Below are positions 34,036 to 46,582 of a DNA stretch of 64,000 bases, piece after piece (within the stretch, counting starts at the first letter, position 1; every line of letters begins with the position of its first letter). Origin of the DNA: Lycocorax pyrrhopterus obiensis (Eukaryota > Chordata > Aves > Passeriformes > Paradisaeidae); assembly GCA_014706295.1 (NCBI GenBank), contig JACSVZ010000050.1, positions 1-64,000 on the forward strand, given 5' to 3'. The translations under genes were made by a program, and so were the position numbers. The notes beneath the pieces were generated by a model that saw only the letters and a list, made by a program, of their open reading frames with translations, was not told the origin of the DNA and did no database searches.

Positions 34036-35060
34036 TTCACAGAGAAATTTAAGGGTTGTAAATGATGAAGAAATAAAACCAAATCTGTATCAGTGGTTCC
34101 AGTACCATCAGGACAAGTCCTAAGACCCCTGCGTTATCCCCCTTGGGGAGGAACAATTCCACCCCAAACCGGAGGATCAGGACTGTATCAGACAGAGGGT
34201 CCTAATGTATTTGCATTAGCTTGTGATTGTGTAAAGAAAAAATCACATTATATCCTGACCTCAAAGCAATTTACAACCCCCACCAGTGCTATTCCACATA
34301 CCTTGCTTAATTCATCCTAATAGTAGGCACTGTGGTTGGGTCGAATGTAAGCGTGAACGCTGTGAGCAAAATTGGCATTGTATTCCCTATAAGCGGCAAC
34401 CTCGATGTCCCACGGTGCCGTAGATACAACCGTCCGAATGCATTCTGTGACCTTCGACACCTAGCAGAGGTTGTAACCCTAATTTGTGGGCGGAAACTAG
34501 CACTCCCTGCTGAGTGTGAAATACGTAAAAAAGAGTGGGAAATCATAAAAGCCCGGGTAAAAGAACATCGGCCTGACCCTGACGGTAAGACACTTAGAGC
34601 TATTCAATTATACAGCATAAGAATAATGCAAACTCTCAAAGGACCGAAAGAAATCATTACCACCAAAGACTCAAGGTATGCGGCTTCTTGTCTAAAACAT
34701 CCCCACTTAAATCATCAAGCATGAGTATTGTGCAAAATGTATTAAATGCTCAAATAAGTGGTATTGCTCTTCCACACGAAGAGGCATCCCCCACTGTCTG
34801 AACTGCCGAAATTATAAAGAACAAAAAGGTCAGGAAAATGCTGTGGTAGAACGAATTTTGTGGGGGTGGGAGTTACTCGTACCTGAAATTTTGGGAATTC
34901 CCCGAAGAAAAGCAGGAACGAGAACTACGCTTACGTGCAGTACGGTTTGCGTGGAAGTGGAACAAGCGGTGTAAAGAGGGCAAGACCAGGTTGGCCTCTG
35001 CACCTGCCTTAGGTAATAGTCCAACCACGAGCAGCAGCCTCGGAGGGCGTCAGACAAGGG
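34013..35060 (+). pseudogene. ERV-A cysteine-rich pre-env region, copy 1
   Basis: Same region as 54974-56041, starting at an ATG (34013) that overlaps the end of pol. Many one-base indels relative to copy 2 break the frames; they cluster toward the contig end and may be sequencing errors. In this copy the start of the second module keeps an extra A (near 34733), so H-E-Y-C-A-K-C reads in frame with the following C-x3-W-Y-C. See copy 2 for description. Confidence 0.6.
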
Positions 35061-35572
35061 GGTGTATGCCATACCGGACCTCTGATTACAACCGTGGGAT
35101 CATAATTATCGCATGCATTCTTGCATGTTAACCCAAGCAATGCAAATCCAGCAAATCCTGCGCCAAGTGTAACTCCCTTATACGATGGGGCAGTCCTGCT
35201 TCTTATCTAACCTGGCAACACACAGTAAATAACGAACATTATTACAAAGCATCCCTAGAGACTCGTAATTATGGGTAAACACCACCATAGGTAGCCAAGT
35301 TAAAATCCTCAGGGGGACGCGGGTTGGACCACAGTGTCCAAAGGGACAGTATGGTTGTTTTGTCAATGCAGAAATGTGGGGCATTTCAGATTGGTGGGGG
35401 TGCACAAGACCAAATTAAAACGAACTAATAAAGCAGCGAGTGCAGACTCTCAAAAGCTCCTCAAAACAGACTCAGTCACCCCCAACGCTCTCAGACTCCC
35501 TCTATAAGAAAGTTAAAGAGCAGCTAGAAGAAACACTACCTCTCCCGCCGGTAGGCGAAAATCTGTTTGTAG
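35061..35572 (+). pseudogene. env: ERV-A env 5' part, copy 1 (ends in gap)
   Basis: Signal segment and N-terminal SU corresponding to 56030-56539. Numerous frameshifts near the gap. The last readable piece (35440-35572) encodes the SDSLYKKVKEQLEE region of SU and runs into the Ns. Confidence 0.7.
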
Positions 35573-35672
35573 NNNNNNNNNNNNNNNNNNNNNNNNNNNN
35601 NNNNNNNNNNNNNNNNNNNNNNNNNNNNNNNNNNNNNNNNNNNNNNNNNNNNNNNNNNNNNNNNNNNNNNNN
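35573..35672. other. Assembly gap (100 N)
   Basis: Exactly 100 consecutive Ns. A round number is the usual placeholder for a gap of unknown size. It lies precisely between the end of segment copy 1 and the start of copy 2. Confidence 0.99.
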
Positions 35673-36454
35673 AAATCGGCAGTTCTGATGTTACAGCCTT
35701 CTTACAGATAACAGAAGTTTCCTAAGAACTCTCCTGGAACAGGGAAAGAAGAGAAAGCACACAGACTTTCAATGCAATGCTCTGAAACCAGCGAGAGATT
35801 TAGTCTTGTATATCAAATATCAAAGATGGCATGCATAATTATGGAACGTTAATTATACAATATTTACGCATAATTGTAACTTATAGTTAAAACAGTATTT
35901 CAAAAACCACCCTGACAGCTGACGCTGCAACTGCCATCAAATATCTAATTATCCATAGAAAGGAAAGCCCCGGTGCCCCAGCATGTCAGGTGCAGGACAA
36001 CGAGGCTGTCCAGGGAATGAGCAGCAAATCCTTTCTGCACCCTGCCCCTCACACTCGGACCGGCAACAAGCCCAGGCGTGAGCTGTGAGGCCGATGAGGG
36101 GGCAGAGCAGCCCCAGGTGTGAGCTGTGACGGTGAGGAGAGGGCGGCTCCTGCCAGGGGCTTTTTTAGGAGGGGTTTCCTCAGCTCACTTTTGCATGGAG
36201 ATGCTGGAGGAGAGGGGCTTGCGGTGGGCTCCTGGGAGTCTCTCATGGAACGACGGTGAGAGCATCTCACAGGGTCTCGGGGAGCACTTGGATGTGAAAC
36301 GTTGCATAAAGGAGGTGCCGAGGGACGGACCTTTGTGCCAGGCAGCAGCAGGTGAGCCAGGTGTTGGTTTGCGGGGAATCTTTCTCCTTTTCGCTTTGAT
36401 TCATCTTGCCAGTCTCTCCCTGCTGCCCAGAAAAAGGGGGTTACGAGAACAAAA

Positions 36455-36870
36455 GGAGTTTAAATTGAGGGAGAAGCTCCTCTTCCATTATTGTATGTGT
36501 TTTGAAATGTTGGGATTCCCCTTCACCTGTGATTTTAAGGGTATGATTGAAGGAAAACCTGCCTTTTCCATGGTTTTGGCGTATCAATTGACAGGGAATC
36601 CCTGTGTTCCAGTTTAAATGGAAGGGGAGAGCACCGATGTTGCCATTTTATGGGTTTGAATTGAGGTAGCAATCCCCCTTTTCCCACCATTTGAGAGATT
36701 TGAGGAAAACCCCTCTCTTTCTGATATGTTAGAGGACTAAATTGAAGGGAAGAACCCATTTATTTGCCATGGTATTGGTTTAAATTGAGGCAAACATCCC
36801 CTGTTGCCTCAGTTTCAGGGGTTAAATTGAAGGAAACTAGCTTTTCCAGCATTTGAAGGGTTTAAATCGG
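36455..36870. repeat. Degenerate minisatellite, copy 2
   Basis: Same array as 14561-15075 but contracted: the sequence passes from the TGGGTTTGAATTGAGG unit straight to the GTAGCAATCCCC unit, skipping a unit and a half. Many one-base differences to copy 1 lie upstream of this point, close to the contig edge. Confidence 0.8.
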
Positions 36871-36872
36871 GG

Positions 36873-37232
36873 CGTGCCGCTGCATTTGAGGGCGCTTCTG
36901 CCCGTGCCCGGGCCCCGAGCGTCTTGCGCGGGAGCGGCTCCCGGCGCCTGGGGAACTTCTGAGGAGGAACGGGAATTTCGGGGCTGGGCTGCCGACAGGG
37001 AGCGACGGGGCCGCGCCGGTCCGAGCCGAGCGGAGCCGAGCCAAGGCGAGCGCTGCCGGGCCGGCCGGCGGGAGATGCGGCACGGAGCTGTGCCGCTGCC
37101 GGCCGTCCCGCCCGCTCCGTGCGCGGGGCTCGGGCGCCACCGGGTCCCCCTCGGCCCGGTGCTGTGGAACGGCGCCAGCCCGGAGCGAGTCCTGGCAAGC
37201 GGCGCTGGGGGGACACTTGTGGCTTGCAAGCT
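36873..37232. promoter_or_regulatory. CpG island, copy 2
   Basis: Identical by eye to 15076-15435, with the same GC boxes and the same downstream CCATATATTT element. Perfect retention of CpGs between the two copies shows the copies separated very recently. Confidence 0.5.
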
Positions 37233-38387
37233 TCAGAGCTTGCTCGCAGAAGTCACTGAAAGGGAGAACCGAAAAAACCCAACCCCGACCCCCCAGGCTT
37301 TTTGTCTGGGGGCTTTGTTGGCATTGCTCTTTAACTGAGCCGCGCCTTTAAATAATGACCTGGGTGCCTGCTAGAAGCAGCGTTCCATATATTTTGCACT
37401 CTCTCATGAGACCTTCATGCTCCTGTTTTTCCACTACTGTGTCAATCCAGCGGCAGGGGCGGAGTTAATTGCAGGTCGAAGCTGACAGTGTGCTGTGCAG
37501 CTGTTGTTCATTGATGTATTTGTGATGTTCATTTCATCTGGGTGCAGAGTTGGGCTTTTTGGTCAGATGGTGCTCCTCAAACCATGAGGCTTGTTTAACC
37601 CTTGTACACTATTTTTTGAAGATGTAGGGTGGGTGAGGACTTTGTCTTTTTGCTGTATTAGGGAATGGAAGGCAAGAGGTTCCTACAATATTCACATGGA
37701 AGTTGGCATGTTCAAGGATATCGGTGTGATGGTCCTCAGGGATGAATCTTGCTCCCAGCAGTCTGTAGCATAGGACACGACAAAGCAGGTTGTGAGGGAT
37801 AGGTGGGGTAGGAACAGCGAGGTGCTTCATGCTGGCAGCTCAGTTTGGTGTCGCTAATGTTTTCAGAGGAGCAGCAGATTGATTTGGTTCTGGTGCACTG
37901 GAATAGGATCCAAACCTTAGAAAGTATTTATTTGTCCTAAGGCTGAAAAATATTGCTGTGCAGCACTTGTTCCCTTGCACCTGTAGTTCACTGTGGAAAG
38001 CATTTATTTTAGTGAGCAAACGTTGTTGTGGCTGGTGCCGTGGAAAAGCAGAAGAGTTCCCGGTAAGATCGGTTCGGAGAGCGCAAGAGCCTGCCAAAAC
38101 CTTGCCGCGTTCCGCCGCCATGCCACCGAGGGAGGAAAGAGCGTGAGGTGCAAAGCCCTGAGTGGAGTGGCGGGAAATGGGAGGAGAGGAAGAGTCGGGC
38201 TAAGTATGGATTTAAACGGGGCCGGGTGTTAGTGCAGGAAGAGACATTTAACTGGAATTTGTTTCAGGAAGTGTCTCATCATATAGCATGAAATTTAACA
38301 ATTCCCATGCCAGGTTAATTGTAGTGGAAGACAGCAAATAAAGCCAAGTGACTCCAGTAGGATGCCCCAGGTCCCTGCCAAGCATAG
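37233..38387. other. No gene recognised (copy 2 of 15436-16590)
   Basis: Same sequence as 15436-16590 with hardly a difference, including the GCCGCCATG at 38118 and the same splice-like signals. Confidence 0.4.
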
Positions 38388-38664
38388 ATTACATAAAACC
38401 AAACCCCTAGATTACAAAAATACTAAAAGCTCGTTGTAAAAAGTACAAAAAAACCTCAGCCTACAAAAATACAAAAGAAACAGCCTACAAAAAACTAGGT
38501 TCCAAAATACCAGAATAACCTAGTTTCAGAATAACCCAAAATTCAAAATACCAGAAAAACAAGTTTCAGAAATCTCAGTTTTAAAATACCACAATACCAA
38601 GTTCCAAAATACCAAAATAACCCAGGTTCAAAATACCAGAACACCGTGTTCCAAAATACCAAAG
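38388..38664. repeat. AT-rich short-period satellite, copy 2
   Basis: Same as 16591-16867 in segment copy 2; it again ends with CAAAG directly before the outer 5' LTR. Confidence 0.85.
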
Positions 38665-39292
38665 TGTGACAAATGAGTGAATGATAAATGTTGTCTTTTG
38701 CATATAGGAGTTTAACATTTACTTTAACACTATTTCTACATAGTACATTATCACTTATAAAACGTAGTTAAATAGAAACGAGGTTAAGGTAAATTGTAAC
38801 TTTGAAATAGTTGCAGTATGTTGGGAAATGTAGTAATAAACACAAGGTAATAAATGTCTTTTGAGTTGAGAAACTACAGAGCCAGAAACCAGGACATCTT
38901 AAAGAAACAAAGAAGATAAACCGCATGCATCCTAGGAAACCTGTCATCTCATCAAAACTCACACCTCCCAAGGAAACTGTCAGCTACAAATAAGGTTGGA
39001 GACTGAAGAGGCACCGGAGAGGGATAGCTTCAATTCTGAAGCTATCCAGAGGCCCAAAGCGGAAGGGGGCAGGGACCTGAGAGGGGGGAATCTTGAGTGA
39101 AGTGTAAATTACTTTCTGGGCTTAATGAATACGTAACAGTTCAAGAGAGTATTTAAGCCCACAGTAAAAGGAATGGAGGTGCGCCTCTGGCAATATTGCT
39201 AAGCGCTCCAGTGTGGTGATATGCCTTTGTTCTACTAATAAATGTTCAATATTATGCTGCTAAAAGCTCAGCACCTGAATTAATTTTTCTCA
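38665..39292 (+). mobile_element. ERV-A 5' LTR, copy 2
   Basis: Same as 16868-17495, including the orientation of the 42-bp segment (38719-38760), TATTTAAG and AATAAA. Confidence 0.9.
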
Positions 39293-39294
39293 AA

Positions 39295-39312
39295 TGGTGA
39301 CCCCAACATGAT
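39295..39312 (+). other. ERV-A primer-binding site, copy 2
   Basis: TGGTGACCCCAACATGAT, tRNA-Trp type, identical to copy 1. The leader continues to 39725, where ERV-B is inserted. Confidence 0.75.
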
Positions 39313-39725
39313 AATCTCCACTAAGATCTGCTTTCTTGCTGGGAAAGAGGGACGCCTCTAACAGCATTCTGTAGCCCAGGAAGACAGCGGTCACTAGCAG
39401 GCAGTAATTGGAAACACATCCTAAATCGTGGAACAAGGCAAAATTTTTTCTTTTTTTTTGAGCTCAGCTCCCTTGAGGAGAACTGCGGTATATCGCCCAT
39501 AATTCTTGTACGTACAAAGACTCAAACAAGAGAGGAGGACTCTGATAAGTCTTGTGCGGGGGAGCGTGAAGGGGGATTGAATGGTGTGTGCATGAGACGA
39601 GGACTGGACAGTCCAGATCCTGGAAGTGAGAGTGGAGCTCTTTTAACCGTGTTTTTGTTTTCTCGCAAGAAACACGACTGGTGATGAAAGAAACATGCCG
39701 AATGAACCCCCGAAATGACTCCTTA

Positions 39726-40295
39726 TGTGATAAATGGATGCTATAATATTGGCTTTCTGCAAATGTTAAAATAAGTGATGTTAAAAGTAGCCTTTTAAAC
39801 AGTAGTTTTGTCCCAAATAGATGCTATATGTAAAATAGCTTTATTACAAAACAGATGCTATATAAGGTAGTTTTGTTGTGAAGATGTGGTTTTTTAATAC
39901 TTTTTCATTCAACCAAAAACTTAGAAATAGCTATGCTTATGAACTATTTGGGCTCCTGCTACCAACTATCAGCAACAGATAAGATATGCCCACAGCGATC
40001 TGCTGATTCCAGGAAGTACCAAGCCGAGCGAGCTGAGACGGGAGAACTGCATTCCATTTTGAACTGTTCCTGAAAAGGGTTTTAAATATGTATAATGGTT
40101 TATGAAGATGTATAATTGTTTATGAATATGTAATACTCGAAGTGTATGTAAAAGGTGTCTCCAAGATAGCAGGTGTGCTCTTGGCTGAGTGCCAAAGCAC
40201 CCAGCGCTGTAACATTTTGCTTTATTATCTTTGTCCCTTATTGTCCTTTATTAAACTTTTCAATCCTAACAGGAGAGTGAACCTCGTTTTTCACG
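39726..40295 (+). mobile_element. ERV-B 5' LTR, copy 2
   Basis: Identical by eye to 17929-18498; ends TTTTTCACG, with the final base differing from the TCACA of the 3' LTR. Confidence 0.88.
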
Positions 40296-40297
40296 AC

Positions 40298-40316
40298 TGG
40301 GGACTTCGTCCGGGAT
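40298..40316 (+). other. ERV-B primer-binding site, copy 2
   Basis: TGGGGACTTCGTCCGGGAT, tRNA-Pro-like, as in copy 1. A non-coding leader follows to 41324. Confidence 0.65.
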
Positions 40317-41324
40317 CAAATACCTCGCCTCCGAGACCCTGGGAGACTCCGAGCGGGAGGCGCCCCCCGCTGAGTTCAGCGGCCCGCCCCGTTTCTTCTG
40401 GTGTGAATTGGCGGTTGCAGGTTGACAGCCCCTGGACAAGAAAGGGACAAATAAAGCAAAAATGGGAAAAAGAGGCTGCCTAAGAAACCTCGGCAACTAG
40501 CCCCACAATTCTCGTGCACGAAGACCCGGACAAGAAAAGGGATTGTAAGTATTTCCAGGGGGGCGGATACGGGGGATGACGGGTGTGTGAATGAGACGCG
40601 GGCTGGTTACCCCAGACCTGCGAAGTGAGTGCGGAGTCTCTGAGAGCTGCGGTTCCGACTTTTCGCGAGAAAGGCGGCCAGCGAGGAGACGAAGCGAAAG
40701 ATAAAAGGAGTGAAAGATTCCCCCGGGGTAACTGGGACTGGGTCTCAGGGAAGGGGGTGGGACCCCCAGGAAAAAGGGAGCAAAGGGGTTTCCTGGCACA
40801 ATCCACTAGGAAACAGGGGATGAAAGTGAAGATCCCCGATCCCAGAAAAGTTGCCGGATTGAGGGTTGGAACACACAGAGGCTAGAAAAATTACTCTAGG
40901 CAGGAAGTGTGGGATACTATACCCAAGAGAATCTGGGGTTGGCCAACAACATTTGGAATTTTACCATTTTATTTGAAAGTAATACCCGTGGGTGAATACT
41001 AACAAGTGATTTTAAAAATCAAGATACCTTATCATTGTGTTTTCTTGTTGTGAGTGAGAATGAATGAGACATATTAAAGAAATAAAAGTAAGTGAGTGAG
41101 TAAGAGTGAATGGAAAGAGATGTAATATAGACTGCTAATTTAAAATCTGACTTTAATATCTGGAGGGAGGTGGATTATATTAGTATATGATAAAAGGAAA
41201 AAGGTTTTCTGTGCTGTGAGGGGAGGGGGTGTTCCAGTTGCCAGAGGGGCAGGTTAGAGCAAAAACGGGGGAACAGGTACCAGTTTGAGATAACTTACTG
41301 GTTCCTTGTCCCATTATTTACTAA

Positions 41325-43102
41325 GTGAGTTCAAGAGAAAAAAGGAGTAAAAAGGTGCCAGCAGATATACCCCAAGAAAGTCCTCTGGGAGTTAAGTTAG
41401 CTAACTGGGATAGCGATCCCTGTACAAAGGAAAAGGATAAAATAAAGATGATTCGGTATTGTATGATAGAATGGACAAAAAAAGAAATAAGACCCGATCA
41501 GGTCTACTGGCCTAGGTACGGGTCTTCTGAAGCTTGGATTGGTCAAGCTTTAAATGCATTTGTGAATTCAAAGGAACCGTGCGATTTAGAAGAAAAGGAA
41601 TATGCCTCTTGTTGGACAGGAGATATAGAACTACCAGGATTAAAGTTTTTAAGATATCAGAGACCCCAGAGACAGAGCGAGCAGAGGAAAATAAAGAAAA
41701 GGGCTGGGACCCCCTGAAAGTATTACCACCTTCATACAATGCCGCACTGGCTGTGGCCCCCGCCCCTGCCTTGCACGCACCGGCTGTGCCCACACAAGCC
41801 GCGGCTCCGGCCAGCTCAGGTGCCCCCGCCTCTGCCCTTGCCCTGCACGCGCCGGCTGTGCCCACACCGGCCGTGGCCCCGACCGACCCCGGCACTTTCG
41901 CCTCCGTCCCAGCTCTAAGCACGCCCACAGCCCCTCCCTCGCTGACAGCTCTGGCTTCACTGCCGGCTTCAGTAGTTCCAATGTGTCCCCCTCTCAGCGA
42001 AGGAGCACCATACCAAAATACTAGGAGAAACTCATTTAAAACTCAAGGACAGTTCGACAATTCCTCTCCTGCCACTATTCCAAAACAAAGAAAAAGGGCC
42101 TCTTCTAAAGTTATGATGGTCGAGGAACAGAAAGGTTGGGATCAAGAGATCAGTTTATTCCCGTTACGAGAAGTGCCGATGGGAGGGGTTCAAGGGGGGA
42201 CGGGGTTTGTGAATGTTCCTTTGACTTCTTCAGAAGTCAGGAATTTTAAAAAGGAAATTAAAGGATTGTTAGAACATCCCATAGGTACAGCTGAACACTT
42301 AAACCAATTCTTGGGTCCCAATATTTTTACTTGGGAAGAAATGCAGTCTATTATGAATATAATATTTTCCCCAGAAGAATGCCAGATGATTAGAGCTGCT
42401 GGAATGAGGATTTGGGAAAGAGAGAATCAACAGGGTCCACCTGGGGACCAGAAAAGGCCAATAGCACCTCCTAACCGGAACCACAATGAAGAGGCGGGGC
42501 GGGCACATATGAGTGATTATCGTAAACTGATAATCAAAGGAATAAAAGAGGCAGCCTCCCGAGGGCAGAATGTCAGCAAGGCTTTTGATGGGCGACAAGA
42601 GAAAGAGGAGACTCCAACTGATTGGTTAGAAAGACTCCGGAAAAATATGAAACAATGCTCCGGAATTGACCCTGAGAGCATAGCTGGGCAAGCTCTATTG
42701 AGAGTTAACTTTGTCACCCATGCCTGGCCAGATATTAGAAAAAAGCTGGAGAAAATAGATGATTGGCACGAGCGGTCATTAAATGAATTACTAAGGGAAG
42801 CTCAAAAGGTTTATGTACGAAGAGATGAGGAAAAAGCCAAGATAAAAGCAAAAATTATGGTAGGTACTATGTGGGAAAATAACTCCCAGGAGAACCAGAT
42901 GCCCCCAAATACCACACCCAGAAATCCGGGGTTCAGAGATAAAGAAAAAGGAAAACATAGAATTTCGGTACCATTAAAATCCCAGGAACAAGTGGTAAAT
43001 ACCTGTTTTTATTGTGGGAAAAGAGGGCACTATAAGAGGGAATGCTGTCATCTAAAAAGGAGCCTAAAAATTTTTCAAGAGATACACCCAGAAAAAGAAT
43101 AG
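41325..43102 (+). pseudogene. gag: ERV-B gag, copy 2
   Basis: Same architecture and same defects as copy 1: GTG in place of the start codon at 41325, frameshift in the T-run near 41650, PPSY motif, capsid with major homology region, one CCHC knuckle near 43004-43045, UAG at 43100 in frame with pol. The Pro/Ala linker is 16 codons shorter than in copy 1 (6 bp plus 42 bp lost, both in frame), showing repeat-length instability without frame damage. Confidence 0.9.
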
Positions 43103-44130
43103 GGGGGTCATGAGCTCTATTTTCTGGGAGATAAATACCATCTAGAGCCTTTGATAACTTTAAAAGTAGGCCCCCAAGAGGAGGTATTTGAATTTATAGT
43201 TGATACAGGAGGAGAAAGAACTTGTGTAATAAATATTCTAAGAAGGTGTGATTTGAGTAGTGACACTGTGAAGGTGACAGGAGCAAAAGGGGAAGGGTTT
43301 CAAGTTCCTGTCATTAAAAATGTGGTAATTGAAGGGGAAACCAGAATAGAGATGGGACATGTCTTACTAGTTCCTAGGGCAGGTTGCAACTTATTGGGGA
43401 GGGATTTGCAGGTGCAATTAGGAATAGGTGTCATACCAGAAGAAGGGAAGATGACAGCTAAAGCGTTAAAACTTGGCCAAGAAGATGAAGAAAAAATTAA
43501 CAAAGAAGTTTGGGCTGGAGAAGGAAATAGAGGAGGATTAAATATTGACCCCATAAGGGTCACAATTGAGAGAGAAGAATGCCCCATACGTGTGCGTCAG
43601 TACCCTATATCTTTAGAAGGAAGGGAAGGCTTAAAGCCAGTAATAGAAGAGTTGATAAAAGATGGGACATTGGAACCTTGCATGTCTCCTCATAACACCC
43701 CTATTCTCCCAGTAAAAAAATCTGATGGGACATATAGATTGGTACAAGACTTAAGAGAAGTTAACAAGAGAACACGGACCCATTACCCGGTGGTACCCAA
43801 CCCCTATACCCTGTTAAGTAAAGTCCCACCTCAGCATCAGTGGTTTAGTGTTGTGGATCTTAAAGATGCCTTTTGGGCTTGCCCGTTGGCAGAAGATAGT
43901 AGAAATATTTTTGCTTTTGAATGGGAAGATCCAAGTACTGGGAGAAAACAGCAATTAAGGTGGACAAAATTGCCACAGGGATTTACTGAGTCTCCAAATC
44001 TATTTGGGCACGCTTTAGAAGGAATATTGCAGACCTTCCCCGCTCCTCCTGGAATACAAATTATCCAGTATGTGGATGACCTTTTATTATCAGGAGAAGC
44101 TGAAGCTGAAGTTAGGGAGGCTAGGATTAA
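43103..44130 (+). pseudogene. pol: ERV-B protease and RT palm, copy 2
   Basis: In-frame continuation after the gag UAG. The protease motif is D-T-G-G (43202-43213) rather than the D-T-G-A of copy 1, a GCA-to-GGA change next to the active site. RT has DLKDAFW, LPQGFTESP and intact YVDD at 44069-44080, then the same missing stretch and frame change as copy 1. Confidence 0.9.
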
Positions 44131-45277
44131 GGGTATCAAAGGGGAAACTACAGTTTACAGAATCAGAAGTACAGTATCTTGGTCACTTAATAAGTAAAGG
44201 TAGCCAAAAACTTAATCCTGAAAGGATTGCAGGGATTCTATCCCTTCCCCCTCCTTCTTCAAAGAAGGAAGTTAGAAGACTGCTTGGATTGTTGAGATAT
44301 TGCAGACTATGGATCAAAGGGTATTCACAGACAGTAAAATTTCTATATGAAAAATTAACAGAGGGGAGCAACATAAAATGGACCAGAGAAGATGACAATA
44401 AATTTGAAGAATTGAAGTTAAAGTTAGCCTCAGTACCAGCTTTAAGCTTACCCTCACTAGAAAAACCCTTTCATCTGTATGTGAATGTGGAAAATGGAGT
44501 TGCTCATGGAGTTTTAGTCCAGGAACGGGCAGGAGTGAAAAGGCCAGTGGCTTATTTGTCTAAATTGCTGCATCCAGTGAGCCATGGCTGGCCAATATGT
44601 ATTCAAGCTATAGCAGCTACGGCTATTCTGGTAGAAGAAAGCCGTAAACTTACTTTTGGCAGTAAACTAATTGTGTGTACACCTCATGCAGTCCGAAATG
44701 TGTTAAATCCAAAAGCTGAAAAATGGTTAACAGATTCTAGGATGTTAAAATATGAAGCAATTCTGATAGATAGTGATGACTTGACACTGGAAGTAAATAA
44801 AAACTTGAACCCGGCCCAATTTTTATATAGGGAACCAGAGAGTGACTTAACACATAATCATTTAGAAATTATACAATACCAAACTAAAATTCGGGAAGAC
44901 CTAGCAGAACAGGCCCTCCCAGAAGAGGAAAAAAATATATGTTGATGGTTCATCTAGATGCTTACAAGGAAAAAGGATGTCAGGATATGCTTTAATTGAT
45001 GGGTTATGGAAAATATGCAGACCATCGAAAAAGGGAAATTACCATCAAATTGGTCGGCCCAGTCTTGTGAATTATATGCTCTAAAAAGAGCACTGGAATA
45101 TTTAGCATACAAGAAAGGAACTATATATACTGATTCAAAGTATGCCTTTGGGGGGTAGTACACACCTTTGGAAAAATCTGGGAAGAAAGGGGGTTACTTA
45201 ATTCAAAGGGAAAGGCACTGGTACATGAGGGACTCATCTTAGAGGTATTAAAATTACCTGAAGAGATAGCTGTAGTA
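44131..45277 (+). pseudogene. pol: ERV-B RT connection and RNase H, copy 2
   Basis: The connection reads open further than in copy 1 (to 44945), because the 8 bp deleted at 23105 are present here. A one-base change in the A-run near 44932 stops it just before YVDGSSR (Asp 44944-44946). RNase H continues in another frame with LYALKRALE and TDSKYA (Asp 45132-45134), then a G-run frameshift at 45150. The QNRR-type basic end VHVRGHQRG leads to integrase. Confidence 0.85.
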
Positions 45278-46582
45278 CATGTTAGAGGACACCAAAGGGG
45301 AATGACCGCAGAAATAAGAGGGAATAACTTGGCAGATCAAGAGGCTAAAGATGCAGCAGAAAATGGGGCCAAAAGGGTTATGTTAATTTTAACCCCAAAT
45401 AAGGAAGAATTAGAAATTCCAAAATTTAGTAAAGAAGAAGAAAAAGAATTAAGCAAGATAGGGGGAGAGCAAGATCAATCTGGAAAATGGAAACTCCCTG
45501 ATGGGATGCAGTTACTTAATAAACCACTTACTAGAAAAATACTAGAAGACATACATCAGAAAACTCATTGGGGTACTCAAGCCCTATGCGATCACTTTTT
45601 AAAGAATTATGGATGCATCGGGATCTTCAGATTGGCAAAGCAAGTAACTGATAAATGTATAACTTGCCAAAAAATAAATAAAAAGGTAATGAGAAAGACA
45701 ACACTGGGAAGCTGCAAGTTAGCTCTGCGACCGTTTCAGAGTATTCAAGTGGACTTTACTGAACTTCCCCAAGTACAGAGGTGGAAGTTTTTATTAGTAA
45801 TAATAGACCATTTAACTCATTGGGTAGAAGCTGTTCCCACTGTCAGAGCTACAGCTAATGTGGTGTGTAAAACCCTTTTAGAACAGATTATTCCCAGGTA
45901 CAGAATGGTTAATAGAATAGATTCAGATAGGGAGACACATTTTACATCAAAAGTTTTACATCAAATAACTGAAGCCTTGAGAATAAAATGGGAACTACAT
46001 ACCTCACGGCATCCACAAAGTTCGGGCCGGGTAAAAAGGATGAACCAGACTTTAAAAAAGACTTTAACAAAAGTAATGATTAAAACACAAATGTCGTGGG
46101 TAAAATGTTTACCTTTGGCCCTGTGGAGAGTCCGAACACAACCCACGTCAGACCTAGGCGTGTCACCCTATGAGATGATGTTTGGATTACCCTTCCTGAC
46201 CACCCAACATGAAAACGCTACTTACGAAGTAAGGGAAATGAGTGTTAGAAAATATGTCACCACAATTGCAAAAACGCTGGAAAATTTGAGGTTAAGAGGG
46301 ATAATCCCTCAAACCACACCTTTAAACTTTAAAATCCATAATATCCATCCAGGGGAATGGGTACTAGTAAAAACATGGAAAGAGCAATCTTTAACTCCAC
46401 AATGGGAAGGTCCTTTTCAGGTACTGCCGACGACCGAGGCAGCGATCCGAACCAGGGAAAGAGGGTGGATCCACGCCGGCAGAATAAAAGGACCAGTGGA
46501 AGAACCGAAGGAATGGACTATAACATCTAAGCCGGGTGATATCAAATTGACTCTTAAACGAGGACTGGGTGGTATTAAATAA
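45278..46582 (+). pseudogene. pol: ERV-B integrase, copy 2 (open, but catalytic Glu is Lys)
   Basis: One uninterrupted frame of 426 codons from an ATG at 45302, including the end of RNase H, the HHCC zinc domain, the catalytic core and the GPF-type C-terminal domain. Asp residues are present in VDFTEL and SDRETHF, but the DDE glutamate is AAA (Lys) at 46034-46036, and the usual Gly of DRG is Glu. The integrase would therefore be catalytically dead although its frame is open; this retroviral DNA-joining enzyme needs all three acidic residues. Confidence 0.9.

Larger units (their letters stand above)
13776..35572. repeat. ~21.8-kb segment, copy 1 (duplicated at 35673-56539)
   Basis: From AAATCGGCAG at 13776 to the base before the gap, this segment recurs collinearly after the gap. 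The main differences are a solo LTR only in copy 1 (873 bp plus its target duplication), a 68-bp deletion at the inner 3' LTR end in copy 1, about 100 bp more minisatellite in copy 1, 48 bp more gag Pro/Ala repeat, and scattered substitutions. The last ~1.2 kb of copy 1 is peppered with one-base indels relative to copy 2, typical of an unpolished contig end. It may be an unmerged contig overlap, an alternative haplotype or a real duplication. Confidence 0.95.
16868..35572 (+). mobile_element. Outer provirus ERV-A, copy 1 (3' end lost in gap; hosts ERV-B)
   Basis: Class I-like endogenous retrovirus: 5' LTR, tRNA-Trp-type PBS, leader interrupted by ERV-B at 17929-28586, then gag, pol, a cysteine-rich pre-env region and the start of env. 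The gap removes the rest of env and the 3' LTR. Genes carry stops and frameshifts. The element order and the D-T-G, YVDD-like and DDE motifs place it near gammaretroviruses. Confidence 0.9.
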
